A stretch of 64,000 bases of DNA from Alphaproteobacteria bacterium (lineage in GTDB: Bacteria > Pseudomonadota > Alphaproteobacteria > Micropepsales > Micropepsaceae), in NCBI GenBank assembly GCA_028871345.1, contig JAGWNK010000002.1, positions 204,111 to 268,110 of the forward strand, read 5' to 3'. Within the stretch, counting starts at the first letter, position 1. Each line of letters opens with the position of its first letter. Shown here piece after piece: positions 18,567-28,362 of this stretch. The position numbers and the translations under genes were made by a program. Under the pieces are notes generated by a model. That model was given only the letters and a program-made list of their open reading frames with translations, had not been told where the DNA came from and made no database searches.

Positions 18567-19553
18567 ATGCAGACCAACATGCTCGCAACCGTCTTTGGTG
18601 CCTCCGGCTTTCTGGGCCGGCACACGGTCCGCGCCCTGGCCAAGACCGGCTGGCGCATCAAGGCCGTCTGCCGCCGGCCCAACCTGGCGAACTACCTTAC
18701 GCCCGCCGGCAGCGTGGGACAGATCGAGCTGGTGCGCGGCAACATCCACGACGACGAAGCCGTGGCCAAGGCTGTGGAAGGGGCCGACGCGGTCCTCAAC
18801 CTGACGGGGGTGCTGTTCGGACACGGCGAGCAGAGCTTCGAGCACGTCCATGTCGAGGCGGCGCGCCGCATCGCCAAGGCGGCCAAGTCGGCCGGCGCCG
18901 CCCTCCTCCACGTGTCCGCCATCGGCGCGGACATCGAGTCCGATTCTTCCTATGCGGCGTCGAAGGCGCGCGGCGAGCGGGCCGTGCGCGAGGAGCATCC
19001 CGACGCCGTCATCGTGCGGCCCTCGGTGATGTTCGGTCCGGAAGACAAGTTCTTCAACAAGTTCGCCGCCATGGCTCGCTACCTGCCGTTCCTGCCGCTG
19101 ATCGGTGCGGGCCATACCAGGTTGCAGCCCGCATACGTCGCCGACGTCGCCGGGGCGGTCCAGCTTGCCCTCGCCGACAGCGCTGCGGCCGGCAAGACCT
19201 ACGAGCTGGGCGGGCCGTCGATCTACACGTTCAAGGAGCTGATGGAATTCATCCTGCATGAGACAGGGCGCCACAAGCTGCTGGTCCCGGTGCCGTTCTT
19301 CGCGGCCTCCGTCAAGGCGTTCTTCCTGCAGATGCCGGCGATGATCCTGCCCGTCACGCCGCTTCTCACCATGGACCAGGTGCGGCTCCTGCGGCGCGAC
19401 AATGTCGTCTCCAAGGGCGCGCTCACCTTCAACGACGTCGGCATCACGCCGCACACCGTTGAGGCGGTGGTGCCGGGCTATCTGTGGCGCTTCCACCCCA
19501 AGGGACAGTTCCGCAGCATGACCGAGCGGGCAGCCGATCAGCGCGGCACGTAG
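18567..19553 (+). CDS. NDUFA9-like atypical SDR / NAD(P)H-binding protein (complex I-associated type)
   Basis: VFGASGFLGRHTVRALAKTGWRIKAVCRRPNLANYLTPAGSVGQIELVRGNI; GPEDKFFNKFA. Confidence 0.85.
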   Translation: MQTNMLATVFGASGFLGRHTVRALAKTGWRIKAVCRRPNLANYLTPAGSVGQIELVRGNIHDDEAVAKAVEGADAVLNLTGVLFGHGEQSFEHVHVEAARRIAKAAKSAGAALLHVSAIGADIESDSSYAASKARGERAVREEHPDAVIVRPSVMFGPEDKFFNKFAAMARYLPFLPLIGAGHTRLQPAYVADVAGAVQLALADSAAAGKTYELGGPSIYTFKELMEFILHETGRHKLLVPVPFFAASVKAFFLQMPAMILPVTPLLTMDQVRLLRRDNVVSKGALTFNDVGITPHTVEAVVPGYLWRFHPKGQFRSMTERAADQRGT

Positions 19554-20533
19554 TAGCGCGCGATCTCCTCTTCGAACTGCGGACCGTACATCCTTTCGAC
19601 GGTGCCGCGCGCGTTGCGACCGATATCCGCACGAAGGCGCGCATCGTCGCGCAACCGCAGCAGGATCTTCGCGGCCTCATCGTCATCGTCGAAGAGGTAG
19701 CCGTTCACGCCATGCTTGATGTATTTCGCGTAACCTCCCCGCGCGCCGCAGATCACCGGCAGGCCGCATGCCATCGCCTCAAACACGACGCGCCCGAATG
19801 TCTCGTACCAATCAGATCGTGTGCGATAGAGCAGACAATCGAGAGAGTGCAGGAAGTCGACGGCGCTTTCCGCTCCCGTCGGCTTGAGCGCCACGGACTC
19901 GACGCCTTGCAGCTCGCCGGCAAGGCAGGTCCCGCCCATGATACGCACGGTCATGCCGCATCCCGCCATCCGCCGGAACAGGTCCGGCCCCGTCTCGTGG
20001 AATTTGTAGCGATAGTCGCGGCTCATCCGCCCGACCGTGAATCCGGCGCCCGCCGGCCGGCCGGCGGGTCTGAAGCGCTCGATATCGATCGGCGACAATT
20101 GAACCGTGCCGGGAATACCGATGCCATCGCGCAGCTCCTCGTCGGCATAGACGATGTCGCAATGCGGTCCGCCAGTGGCGGCCAAGGCGCCGCACAAGCG
20201 GCGAGCCTCGTCGGGAGCCTCGGTGTTGAGGATCACGATTTTCCGTTGCGGTCTCGCCCAACGGATCCAGCGACCGACATGTACATAGGACCCCACGACA
20301 ACGAAAGTACCTGACCTCGGGAACTGCAGGCGCAAGGGTTCGATGGTCGTCACGTTCGCCTGCTTGAGGACGTCGGGATGGGGCACGTGGGTTGACCACA
20401 GCTTCACGCGCGCATGCCGGGCGAGCATCTTGCCGAGCAGAATCGCCCTTTGCACACCGCCGCCCGTGACACCTTCGAACTTCGTGATGATGTGGACGAC
20501 AGCACGCACAGCATGCTCCCCCGAGCCCGCCAA
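19538..20533 (-). CDS. Group 1 family glycosyltransferase
   Basis: YETFGRVVFEAMACGLPVICGARGGYAKYIKHGVNGYLFDDDDEAA (GT-B donor motif). Convergent overlap with the upstream SDR gene. Confidence 0.85.
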   Translation of the reverse strand: MAGSGEHAVRAVVHIITKFEGVTGGGVQRAILLGKMLARHARVKLWSTHVPHPDVLKQANVTTIEPLRLQFPRSGTFVVVGSYVHVGRWIRWARPQRKIVILNTEAPDEARRLCGALAATGGPHCDIVYADEELRDGIGIPGTVQLSPIDIERFRPAGRPAGAGFTVGRMSRDYRYKFHETGPDLFRRMAGCGMTVRIMGGTCLAGELQGVESVALKPTGAESAVDFLHSLDCLLYRTRSDWYETFGRVVFEAMACGLPVICGARGGYAKYIKHGVNGYLFDDDDEAAKILLRLRDDARLRADIGRNARGTVERMYGPQFEEEIARYYVPR

Positions 20534-20560
20534 TCAGTGCATGGCGTGCGGCGGCACCGC

Positions 20561-21370
20561 CTAGCGCATCGCCAGATAAGCGATCAGTGCGGCGCCGCTC
20601 GCCAGGCGATACCAGCCGAACGGCTTGAGGCCGAACCTGCCGACAAAAGCGATAAACGTCTTGACCACGCCGTAGGCCACGACGAAGGAAACGACGAAGC
20701 CGACGGCGATGTCGGCGCCGTTGGCCGATGTCATCGCGTCCCACTTCTTGTAAAGCTCGAACACCGTAGCGCCGAACATCGTCGGCACCGCCAGATAGAA
20801 GGTGAAGGCAGCGGCGGCCTTGCGCTCGACGCCCAGAAGCTCGCCGCCCAGGATGGTGGCGCCGGAGCGCGAAATGCCCGGCAGGATCGCCAAGCACTGG
20901 CAGAAGCCGATCTGCACTGCCTTCCAGAACGGAAGGTGGTCACCGTCGAGAAAACGGGACTTGGGGGCGAGGCGCTCGAAGATCAGGATCAGGACGCCGC
21001 CCAATATCCAGGACGCGGCGATCACCGGCAGCGCGAAATCCGGCCGCAGCAGGTAACCATTGATGTATTTGATCAGCGCGGCGCCAAATACCGCCGCCGG
21101 GATGAACGCTGCGATGATATTGATTGTGAACTGCCGCGCCTTGGGCGACCGCGGCAGGTCTATCAGCACGTTCCAAAATTTCCGCCAGTAGACGGCAACC
21201 ACCGACAGGATGGCGCCGAACTGAATCACGATCGTAAAGGCCTCCCAATCATCGCCCGTGATGCCCAACAGCCGTTCCGACACGATCAAATGCCCCGTCG
21301 AGGAAACGGGTAGGAATTCCGTCAGTCCCTCGACAATGCCGAGCAAGACCGAGACGACATAGTGATTCAT
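20561..21370 (-). CDS. uppP: Undecaprenyl-diphosphatase
   Basis: GIVEGLTEFLPVSSTGHLIVSERLLG and ILPGISRSGATI motifs. Confidence 0.96.
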   Translation of the reverse strand: MNHYVVSVLLGIVEGLTEFLPVSSTGHLIVSERLLGITGDDWEAFTIVIQFGAILSVVAVYWRKFWNVLIDLPRSPKARQFTINIIAAFIPAAVFGAALIKYINGYLLRPDFALPVIAASWILGGVLILIFERLAPKSRFLDGDHLPFWKAVQIGFCQCLAILPGISRSGATILGGELLGVERKAAAAFTFYLAVPTMFGATVFELYKKWDAMTSANGADIAVGFVVSFVVAYGVVKTFIAFVGRFGLKPFGWYRLASGAALIAYLAMR

Positions 21371-21497
21371 GGGGGATCCGTATTGGGTAGGGCCGCGACT
21401 CCTACCATAACGAGCCGAAATTGCTTCCTGAAAATCATTTGGTAACGCCTACTGACCTACTTGGCGAACCTATGCGACATGGTTTCACAGCGCCCCA

Positions 21498-21530
21498 AAT
21501 ATCTGTGATTCTTAAGACAGAATATCTGTC
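21498..21530. promoter_or_regulatory. Candidate control region of glt operon: direct repeat AATATCTGT x2 and inverted repeat GACAG-AATAT-CTGTC
   Basis: Direct reading, about 55-85 bp upstream of gltD start. Confidence 0.4.
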
Positions 21531-21584
21531 ATAAAAGACATTTCTTGCTGGATTCCACTAAAAACTTGCCCTATCGAAACAATC

Positions 21585-23030
21585 ATGGCCGAGAAAATGC
21601 AGAAATTCGTCAGCCTGGGACGGTCGATGCCGGGCAAGAGGGACGCGGCGGAACGCGCGCGCGACTTCCATGAAATCTATGCCGAGTTCCTGGCCGAGAA
21701 GGCGGCGGAACAAGCATCCCGCTGCTCGCAATGCGGCGTGCCCTTCTGTCAGGTGCACTGCCCGCTGCACAACAACATTCCCGACTGGCTGAAGCTGACG
21801 TCGGAGGGCCGGCTGGAGGAGGCCCACGAATTGTCGCAGGCCACCAACAACCTGCCGGAAATCTGCGGCCGCATCTGCCCGCAAGATCGTCTCTGCGAAG
21901 GCAATTGCGTCATCGAGCAATCCGGCCACGGCACAGTGACCATCGGCGCCGTCGAGAAGTACATCAACGACACCGCCTGGGAACGCGGCTGGGTCAAGCC
22001 GCTCGTGGCCCGGCGCGAACGCGAACAGTCTGTCGGCATCATCGGTGCGGGTCCCGCGGGCCTGGCGGCGGCGGAGGAACTGCGCCGCAAGGGCTACAGG
22101 ATCACGGTCTACGACCGTCACGACCGCGCCGGCGGCCTGCTCGTCTACGGCATCCCCAGTTTCAAGCTGGAGAAGGACGTCGTCGCCCGCCGCGTGAAGC
22201 GCCTGGAGGATGGCGGCATCACCTTCAGGCTCGGCTTCGAAGTCGGACGCGATGCGTCGCTGGCACAGCTGCGCACGCGTCACAGCGCGGTGTTCATCGG
22301 CACGGGCGTCTACAAGGCCCGCGAGATCGAAGCCCCCGGCGTCGGCCTCGACCGCATCGTGCCGGCGCTCGACTTCCTCATCACCGCCAACCGCAAGGGT
22401 TTCGGCGACGCCGTTCCGGAATTCGACTCCGGCAAGCTCGACGCAAGAGGCAAGGACGTGGCCGTCATCGGCGGCGGCGACACCGCCATGGACTGCGTGC
22501 GCACGGCCATGCGCCAAGGCGCGAAGTCCGTCTCCTGCATCTATCGCCGCGATCGCGACAACATGCCCGGCAGCCTGCGCGAAGTGGCGAACGCCGAAGA
22601 GGAAGGCGTCGATTTCCAATGGCTGACGCTGCCCAAGGCGTTCCTCGGCATCGACAACGTCGAAGGCGTGCGCATTGCCCGCATGCGGCTGGGCCTGCCC
22701 GATCCGTCGGGCCGCAAGGCGCCGGAAGAGATCCGCGGCGCGGATTTCACCATGAAAGCCGATCTGGTGATCAAGGCGCTTGGCTTCGACCCGGAAGATC
22801 TGCCCGCCAAATTCGGCGTCCCGGAGCTTGCCGTCAGCAAGTGGGGTACGTTGCGCGTGAAGCCCTTCACCATGATGACCTCGATCGACGGGGTGTTCGC
22901 CGGGGGCGACATCACGCGCGGTGCATCGCTGGTTGTTTGGGCAATCCGCGACGGACGCGATGCGGCGGCCGCGATCCACAAATATCTCGAACAGAAGACC
23001 AAGGCGCCCCTGGCTGAGGCGGCGGAGTGA
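21585..23030 (+). CDS. gltD: Glutamate synthase small subunit
   Basis: RCSQCGVPFCQVHCPLHNNIPDWLKL, ICPQDRLCEGNCV, GAGPAGLAAAEELRRKGYRITVYDRHDRAGGLLVYGIP. Confidence 0.96.
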   Translation: MAEKMQKFVSLGRSMPGKRDAAERARDFHEIYAEFLAEKAAEQASRCSQCGVPFCQVHCPLHNNIPDWLKLTSEGRLEEAHELSQATNNLPEICGRICPQDRLCEGNCVIEQSGHGTVTIGAVEKYINDTAWERGWVKPLVARREREQSVGIIGAGPAGLAAAEELRRKGYRITVYDRHDRAGGLLVYGIPSFKLEKDVVARRVKRLEDGGITFRLGFEVGRDASLAQLRTRHSAVFIGTGVYKAREIEAPGVGLDRIVPALDFLITANRKGFGDAVPEFDSGKLDARGKDVAVIGGGDTAMDCVRTAMRQGAKSVSCIYRRDRDNMPGSLREVANAEEEGVDFQWLTLPKAFLGIDNVEGVRIARMRLGLPDPSGRKAPEEIRGADFTMKADLVIKALGFDPEDLPAKFGVPELAVSKWGTLRVKPFTMMTSIDGVFAGGDITRGASLVVWAIRDGRDAAAAIHKYLEQKTKAPLAEAAE

Positions 23031-26000
23031 AGGACATGGAAGAAAAAACTCCGGACCATCTTCGCGCTGCCGGTCATGTTTCTCCCCCCGTTTACGGGGG
23101 AGGAAATGGCGAGGGAGATGTCACCCGCTATCTGGCCAACGCCCGCAAGTTGGAAGACGCCCACGCCTATTCGCCGGACCAGGAGCACGATGCCTGCGGC
23201 GTCGGCTTGATTGCTGCGCTCGACGGCAAGCCGCGGCGCGAGGTCGTGGTGCGGGCCATCGAGGCCCTCAAGGCGGTGTGGCACCGCGGCGCGGTCGACG
23301 CCGACGGCAAGACCGGAGACGGCGCCGGCATCCACATCCAGGTGCCGCAGGACTTCTTCCGTGCCCAGGTCGAGCAGACCGGGCACAAGCTCAGATCGGG
23401 CCGCATCGCGGTCGGCATGATCTTCCTGCCGCGCACCGACTACAACGCGCAGGAGACCTGCCGCACCATCGTGGAATCCGAAATTCTGCACTCCGGCTTC
23501 TATCTCTACGGCTGGCGCCAGGTGCCGGTGAACATCTCCATCATCGGCGAGAAGGCCAACGCCACGCGTCCCGAGATCGAGCAGGTGATGTTCGATGCCG
23601 GTGTTGACGACCTCGAGACGCTCGATCGCCGGCTCTATCTCTGCCGGCGGCGGATCGAGAAGGCCGTGCGCGCCGCGGCGATCCAGGATTTCTACGTCTG
23701 CTCGCTGTCGACACGCTCGCTGATCTACAAGGGCATGTTCCTGGCTGAGCAGCTGTCGAACTTTTACCCCGACTTGACCGACGAGCGCTTCGTCTCGGCC
23801 TTTGCCATCTTCCACCAACGCTACTCGACCAACACCTTTCCAACCTGGCGGCTGGCCCAGCCCTTCCGCATGCTGGCTCACAACGGCGAGATCAACACGC
23901 TGAAGGGCAACGTCAACTGGATGAAGAACCACGAGGTCAAGATGGCCTCGGAGCTGTTCGGGGCCGAGGCCGAGGACATCAAGCCGATCATCCAGCCCGG
24001 CGGCTCGGATTCGGCCGCGCTCGATTCCGTATTTGAAGTGCTGGTGCGCGCCGGTCGGGCCGCCCCCCTCGCCAAGACCCTGCTGGTGCCGGAAGCGTGG
24101 TCGAAGAAGGCTTCCACCATGCCGGAAAGCCACCGCGCCATGTACGCCTATGCCAACGCGGTGATGGAGCCCTGGGACGGCCCGGCGGCGCTCGCCGCCT
24201 CGGACGGCCGCTGGGTGATTGCCGGCATGGACCGCAACGGCCTGCGCCCGATGCGCTACTCGGTCACCGACGAGGGGCTGCTGTTCGTCGGCTCCGAGAC
24301 CGGCATGGTCGTGCTCAGCGACACTCATGTCACACGCAAGGGCCGCCTTGGCCCCGGCCAGATGATCGCCGTCGACCTGGCGGTCGGCAAGTTCTACGAG
24401 GATCGCGAGATCAAGAACCGGCTGGCCCGCGAGTACCCCTACGAAGAGTGGATCAAGAACGTCGTCGACCTCGAGCCCATCATCGGACCGGGCGAGGAAC
24501 CCGTGATGTTCTCCAAGGAGGCGCTGCGCCGCCGGCAGATCGCCGCCGGCTTCACCACGGAAGACCTCGAATTGATCCTCCATCCCATGATCGAGGATGG
24601 CAAGGAACCGGTCGGTTCGATGGGCGACGACACGCCGCTTGCCGTGCTGTCGGAGAAGTACCGGCCGCTGTCGCATTACTTCCGGCAGAATTTCAGCCAA
24701 GTGACCAATCCGCCGATCGATCCGCTGCGCGAAGCGCGCGTCATGAGCCTCAAGACCCGCTTCCGCAACCTCGGCAACGTGCTGGTCCAGGACGAGAAGC
24801 AGACCGAGGTCTATGTGCTGGAGAGCCCGGTGCTCTCCACCGGCATGTTCGCGCGCATGAAGGAGCACCTGGAAGGCCGCTTCTACGAGATCGACTGCGT
24901 CTTCCCGCTCGCCGAGGAACCATTGCGCGACGGGGCGCTGGCCCAGGCCATCGATCGCATCCGCGCCGAAGCCGAAGAGGCGGTGCTGCAGGGCTACAAC
25001 CATCTCATTCTCACCGACGAGCGCCTCTCGGAGGAACGTGCTGCGATCCCGATGATCCTCGCCACCGGCGCGGTGCATTCCCACCTGGTGCGCCGGGGCT
25101 TGCGCACCTACACATCGATCAACGTCCGTTCCGCCGAATGCCTCGACACCCACTACTTCGCGGTTCTGATCGGCGTGGGCGCCACCACGATCAACGCCTA
25201 CCTGGCGCAGGACTGCATCACCGAGCGCCACGCCCGCGGGCTGTTCGGCACGCTGACCCTGGGCGCCTGCGTCAAGCGCTATCTCGACTCCATCAGCGCG
25301 GGGTTGCTGAAAATCATGTCCAAGATGGGCATCTCGGTGATCTCATCGTATCGCGGCGCCTACAATTTCGAGGCCGTCGGCCTGTCGCGGTCGATGGTGG
25401 CGGACATCTTCCCGGGCATGCCGAGCCGCATCTCGGGCATCGGCCTGTCGGGCATCGCCAAGAAGGTGGCGCGCCGGCACGCCAAAGCATTCGACGACGA
25501 GGTCGCCATCCTGCCGATCGGCGGGTTCTACAAGGCGCGTCAATCGGGCGAAACACACGGTCACCGCGCCGACCTGATCCACCTGCTGCAGACGGCCGTC
25601 ACCAACGAGTCCTATTCCATCTACAAGCGCTATTCGGACGGGGTGCGCGGACTGCCTCCGATCTCGCTGCGCCATCTCATGGATTTCCGCCCGGCCGGGG
25701 CCGCCGTGGCGCTCGAAGAAGTGGAGTCCATCACCGAAATCCGCAAGCGCTTCGTCACGCCGGGCATGAGCCTGGGTGCGCTGTCGCCCGAAGCCCACGA
25801 GGCGCTCAACATCGCCATGAACCGCATCGGCGCCAAGTCCGATTCGGGCGAAGGCGGCGAGGATCCCGTCCGCTTCAAGCGCAAGCCCAACGGCGACAAT
25901 GCCAACTCGGCCATCAAGCAGGTGGCGTCGGGACGCTTCGGCGTCACGGCCGAATACCTGAACCAGTGCCGCGAACTCGAGATCAAGATCGCCCAGGGGG

Positions 26001-27637
26001 CCAAGCCGGGCGAAGGCGGACAGCTTCCCGGCCACAAGGTGACCGAGATGATCGCCAAGCTGCGCCACGCCACGCCGGGCGTGATGCTGATCTCTCCGCC
26101 GCCGCATCACGACATCTATTCCATCGAGGATCTGGCGCAGCTCATCTACGACCTCAAGCAGATCAATCCCGACGTGCGCGTCTGCGTGAAGCTGGTGTCT
26201 GCTACCGGCATCGGCACCATCGCGGCGGGCGTGGCGAAGGCCAAGGCCGACGTCATCCTGATCTCGGGCCACAACGGCGGCACCGGCGCCTCGCCGCAGT
26301 CGTCGATCAAATACGCCGGCGTCCCCTGGGAAATGGGACTGACGGAGGCGAACCAAATCCTGACACTCAACAACCTGCGTCACCGGGTGACGCTGCGCAC
26401 CGACGGCGGCATCCGCACCGGCCGCGATATCGTCATGGCGGCCATGATGGGCGCCGAGGAGTTCGGCATCGGTACCGCGGCGCTCGTCGCCATGGGTTGC
26501 ATCATGGTGCGCCAATGCCATTCCAACACCTGCCCCGTCGGCGTCTGCACCCAGGACGAGAAGCTGCGCCAGAAATTCACCGGCACGCCGGAGAAGGTCG
26601 TCAACCTTTTCAGCTTCATCGCCGAGGAAGTGCGCGAGATCCTTGCTTCGCTCGGCATGCGCAGGCTCGAGGACGTCATCGGGCGCACCGATCTGCTCGC
26701 CCAGATCAGCCGCGGCGCCGAAGAACTCGACGATCTCGACCTCAACCCGCTGCTGGTGCAGGCCGATCCCGGCAACTACGCGCGCCATTCGACGCAGAAG
26801 GGGCGCAACGAGGTGCCCGAGACGCTCGACGCCCAGATCGAGAAGGACGCCTTCCCGCTGCTCGACCACGGCGAGAAGATGCAGCTCGCCTACAATGTCC
26901 GCAACACCATGCGGACCATCGGGGCGCGCACCTCGTCGCGCATCGCGCGCAAATGGGGCATGACGGGCCTGCCGCCGGGGCATCTGACCCTGCGGCTGCG
27001 CGGCTCCTGCGGCCAGTCGCTCGGCGCCTTCTCGGTGCAGGGCCTGAAGATCGAGGTGTTCGGCGACGCCAACGACTATGTCGGCAAGGGCCTGTCGGGC
27101 GCTACCATCGTTCTGCGGCCGATGACCTCGGTCCGTTTCGTGGCGCGCGACAATACCATTATCGGCAATACGGTCCTTTACGGCGCCACGGCCGGCAAGC
27201 TGTTCGCGGCCGGCCAGGCGGGCGAGCGCTTCGCCGTGCGCAACTCGGGAGCGACGGCGGTCGTGGAAGGCTGCGGCTCCAACGGCTGCGAGTACATGAC
27301 AGGCGGCAACGTCGCCATCCTCGGGGCCGTGGGCGACAACTTCGCGGCCGGCATGACCGGCGGCATGGCCTTCGTCTATGACGCCGACGGTCTGTTCACA
27401 GAGCATCTCAATCCTGACAGCGTCGTCTGCCAGCGCGTCGGGACCGAGCATTGGAACAGTGTGCTGCGCGCGCTCGTCGAGGAGCATCAAGCGGAGACCG
27501 GCTCCGTCTTTGCCGCGGCGTTGCTGGCGCAGTGGGACGTCGAGCTGCCGCGCTTCTGGCAGGTCCTGCCCCAGGAGATGGTGCATCGTCTGGAATGGCC
27601 GCTGAAAGACGAACAGGTGGCGATCCCGGCGGAGTGA
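23027..27637 (+). CDS. gltB: Glutamate synthase large subunit
   Basis: Ntn-type Cys in EHDACGVGLIAALDGK; FMN/Fe-S domains (GHNGGTGASPQSSIKYAGVPWE, MGCIMVRQCHSNTCPVGVCTQ). GTG start overlaps the gltD stop. Confidence 0.97.
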   Translation: MKDMEEKTPDHLRAAGHVSPPVYGGGNGEGDVTRYLANARKLEDAHAYSPDQEHDACGVGLIAALDGKPRREVVVRAIEALKAVWHRGAVDADGKTGDGAGIHIQVPQDFFRAQVEQTGHKLRSGRIAVGMIFLPRTDYNAQETCRTIVESEILHSGFYLYGWRQVPVNISIIGEKANATRPEIEQVMFDAGVDDLETLDRRLYLCRRRIEKAVRAAAIQDFYVCSLSTRSLIYKGMFLAEQLSNFYPDLTDERFVSAFAIFHQRYSTNTFPTWRLAQPFRMLAHNGEINTLKGNVNWMKNHEVKMASELFGAEAEDIKPIIQPGGSDSAALDSVFEVLVRAGRAAPLAKTLLVPEAWSKKASTMPESHRAMYAYANAVMEPWDGPAALAASDGRWVIAGMDRNGLRPMRYSVTDEGLLFVGSETGMVVLSDTHVTRKGRLGPGQMIAVDLAVGKFYEDREIKNRLAREYPYEEWIKNVVDLEPIIGPGEEPVMFSKEALRRRQIAAGFTTEDLELILHPMIEDGKEPVGSMGDDTPLAVLSEKYRPLSHYFRQNFSQVTNPPIDPLREARVMSLKTRFRNLGNVLVQDEKQTEVYVLESPVLSTGMFARMKEHLEGRFYEIDCVFPLAEEPLRDGALAQAIDRIRAEAEEAVLQGYNHLILTDERLSEERAAIPMILATGAVHSHLVRRGLRTYTSINVRSAECLDTHYFAVLIGVGATTINAYLAQDCITERHARGLFGTLTLGACVKRYLDSISAGLLKIMSKMGISVISSYRGAYNFEAVGLSRSMVADIFPGMPSRISGIGLSGIAKKVARRHAKAFDDEVAILPIGGFYKARQSGETHGHRADLIHLLQTAVTNESYSIYKRYSDGVRGLPPISLRHLMDFRPAGAAVALEEVESITEIRKRFVTPGMSLGALSPEAHEALNIAMNRIGAKSDSGEGGEDPVRFKRKPNGDNANSAIKQVASGRFGVTAEYLNQCRELEIKIAQGAKPGEGGQLPGHKVTEMIAKLRHATPGVMLISPPPHHDIYSIEDLAQLIYDLKQINPDVRVCVKLVSATGIGTIAAGVAKAKADVILISGHNGGTGASPQSSIKYAGVPWEMGLTEANQILTLNNLRHRVTLRTDGGIRTGRDIVMAAMMGAEEFGIGTAALVAMGCIMVRQCHSNTCPVGVCTQDEKLRQKFTGTPEKVVNLFSFIAEEVREILASLGMRRLEDVIGRTDLLAQISRGAEELDDLDLNPLLVQADPGNYARHSTQKGRNEVPETLDAQIEKDAFPLLDHGEKMQLAYNVRNTMRTIGARTSSRIARKWGMTGLPPGHLTLRLRGSCGQSLGAFSVQGLKIEVFGDANDYVGKGLSGATIVLRPMTSVRFVARDNTIIGNTVLYGATAGKLFAAGQAGERFAVRNSGATAVVEGCGSNGCEYMTGGNVAILGAVGDNFAAGMTGGMAFVYDADGLFTEHLNPDSVVCQRVGTEHWNSVLRALVEEHQAETGSVFAAALLAQWDVELPRFWQVLPQEMVHRLEWPLKDEQVAIPAE
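23075..23127. repeat. Palindromic repeat-like segment read in frame in gltB propeptide
   Basis: CATGTTTCTCCCCCCGTTTACGGGGGAGGAAATGGCGAGGGAGATGTCACCC; core stem CCCCCG-TTTA-CGGGGG. Encodes HVSPPVYGGGNGEGDVT. Confidence 0.6.
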
Positions 27638-27744
27638 AGTGCAATCGCCTCAAATCCGCGCTGTGGTTGCACCTGCGAGGCACTCCACCAATCACCTGCC
27701 ATCCGCCGCTATAGTCCCTTCGCATCTCTGTGGAAGGGGCCATC

Positions 27745-28128
27745 ATGTCGAAGTTCTTCTTCTATTGGCTGCCGCGCATTCTGGCGATCCTCCTCATCCT
27801 GTTCATCAGCGTGTTCGCCCTCGATGTCCTCGAAGAACACGCCAGTCCTGCCCAGATCGCCACGGACCTGTTCATGCACCTGATCCCAAGCCTGGTTCTG
27901 CTGATCGTCCTCATTGCGGCTTGGCGCTGGGAATGGATCGGCGCGCTGGTCTTTGCCGGCGCCGGCGCATTTTATCTTTATTCCGTGTGGATCAAGCACT
28001 CGATCGCTCCGCAGCAGACATTTGAGCAGCACGTGGGCATCAGCCTGCTGATCGCCGGACCGGCGCTGCTCGTGGCCTTCCTGTTCCTGGTGGGATGGTT
28101 CTCGCGGCATAAGCTCCGCGGTGCATGA
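27745..28128 (+). CDS. Hypothetical membrane protein
   Basis: Four hydrophobic segments, 127 aa, consistent codon usage. Confidence 0.75.
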   Translation: MSKFFFYWLPRILAILLILFISVFALDVLEEHASPAQIATDLFMHLIPSLVLLIVLIAAWRWEWIGALVFAGAGAFYLYSVWIKHSIAPQQTFEQHVGISLLIAGPALLVAFLFLVGWFSRHKLRGA

Positions 28129-28362
28129 CCAAGCAGGGCGCGGCAAGTCGTACCGCACGAGAGGGTCGATGGCTCGGCGCCCGCGCGCGGGGCTTACGGT
28201 GACGCGACTATCCGCCGTGAAAACGTTTGCGCGAATTCACTTCATTCCGGCGAGCAGCGTTCGGCGGAGTGACGCGCGGCAATGGTGACGATAGGTCGCC
28301 AACGCCAATGCGCGCAAAGTCGACGGCGAACGAGGCCATGATCGGGTCCCGCCGGAGCGCAA

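Noticed and set aside
22541-25231. 896-aa minus-strand ORF across gltD/gltB
   Set aside because: Antisense shadow of two well-recognised genes; composition typical of shadow ORFs.
25343-27586. 747-aa minus-strand ORF inside gltB
   Set aside because: Antisense shadow; no recognisable motifs.
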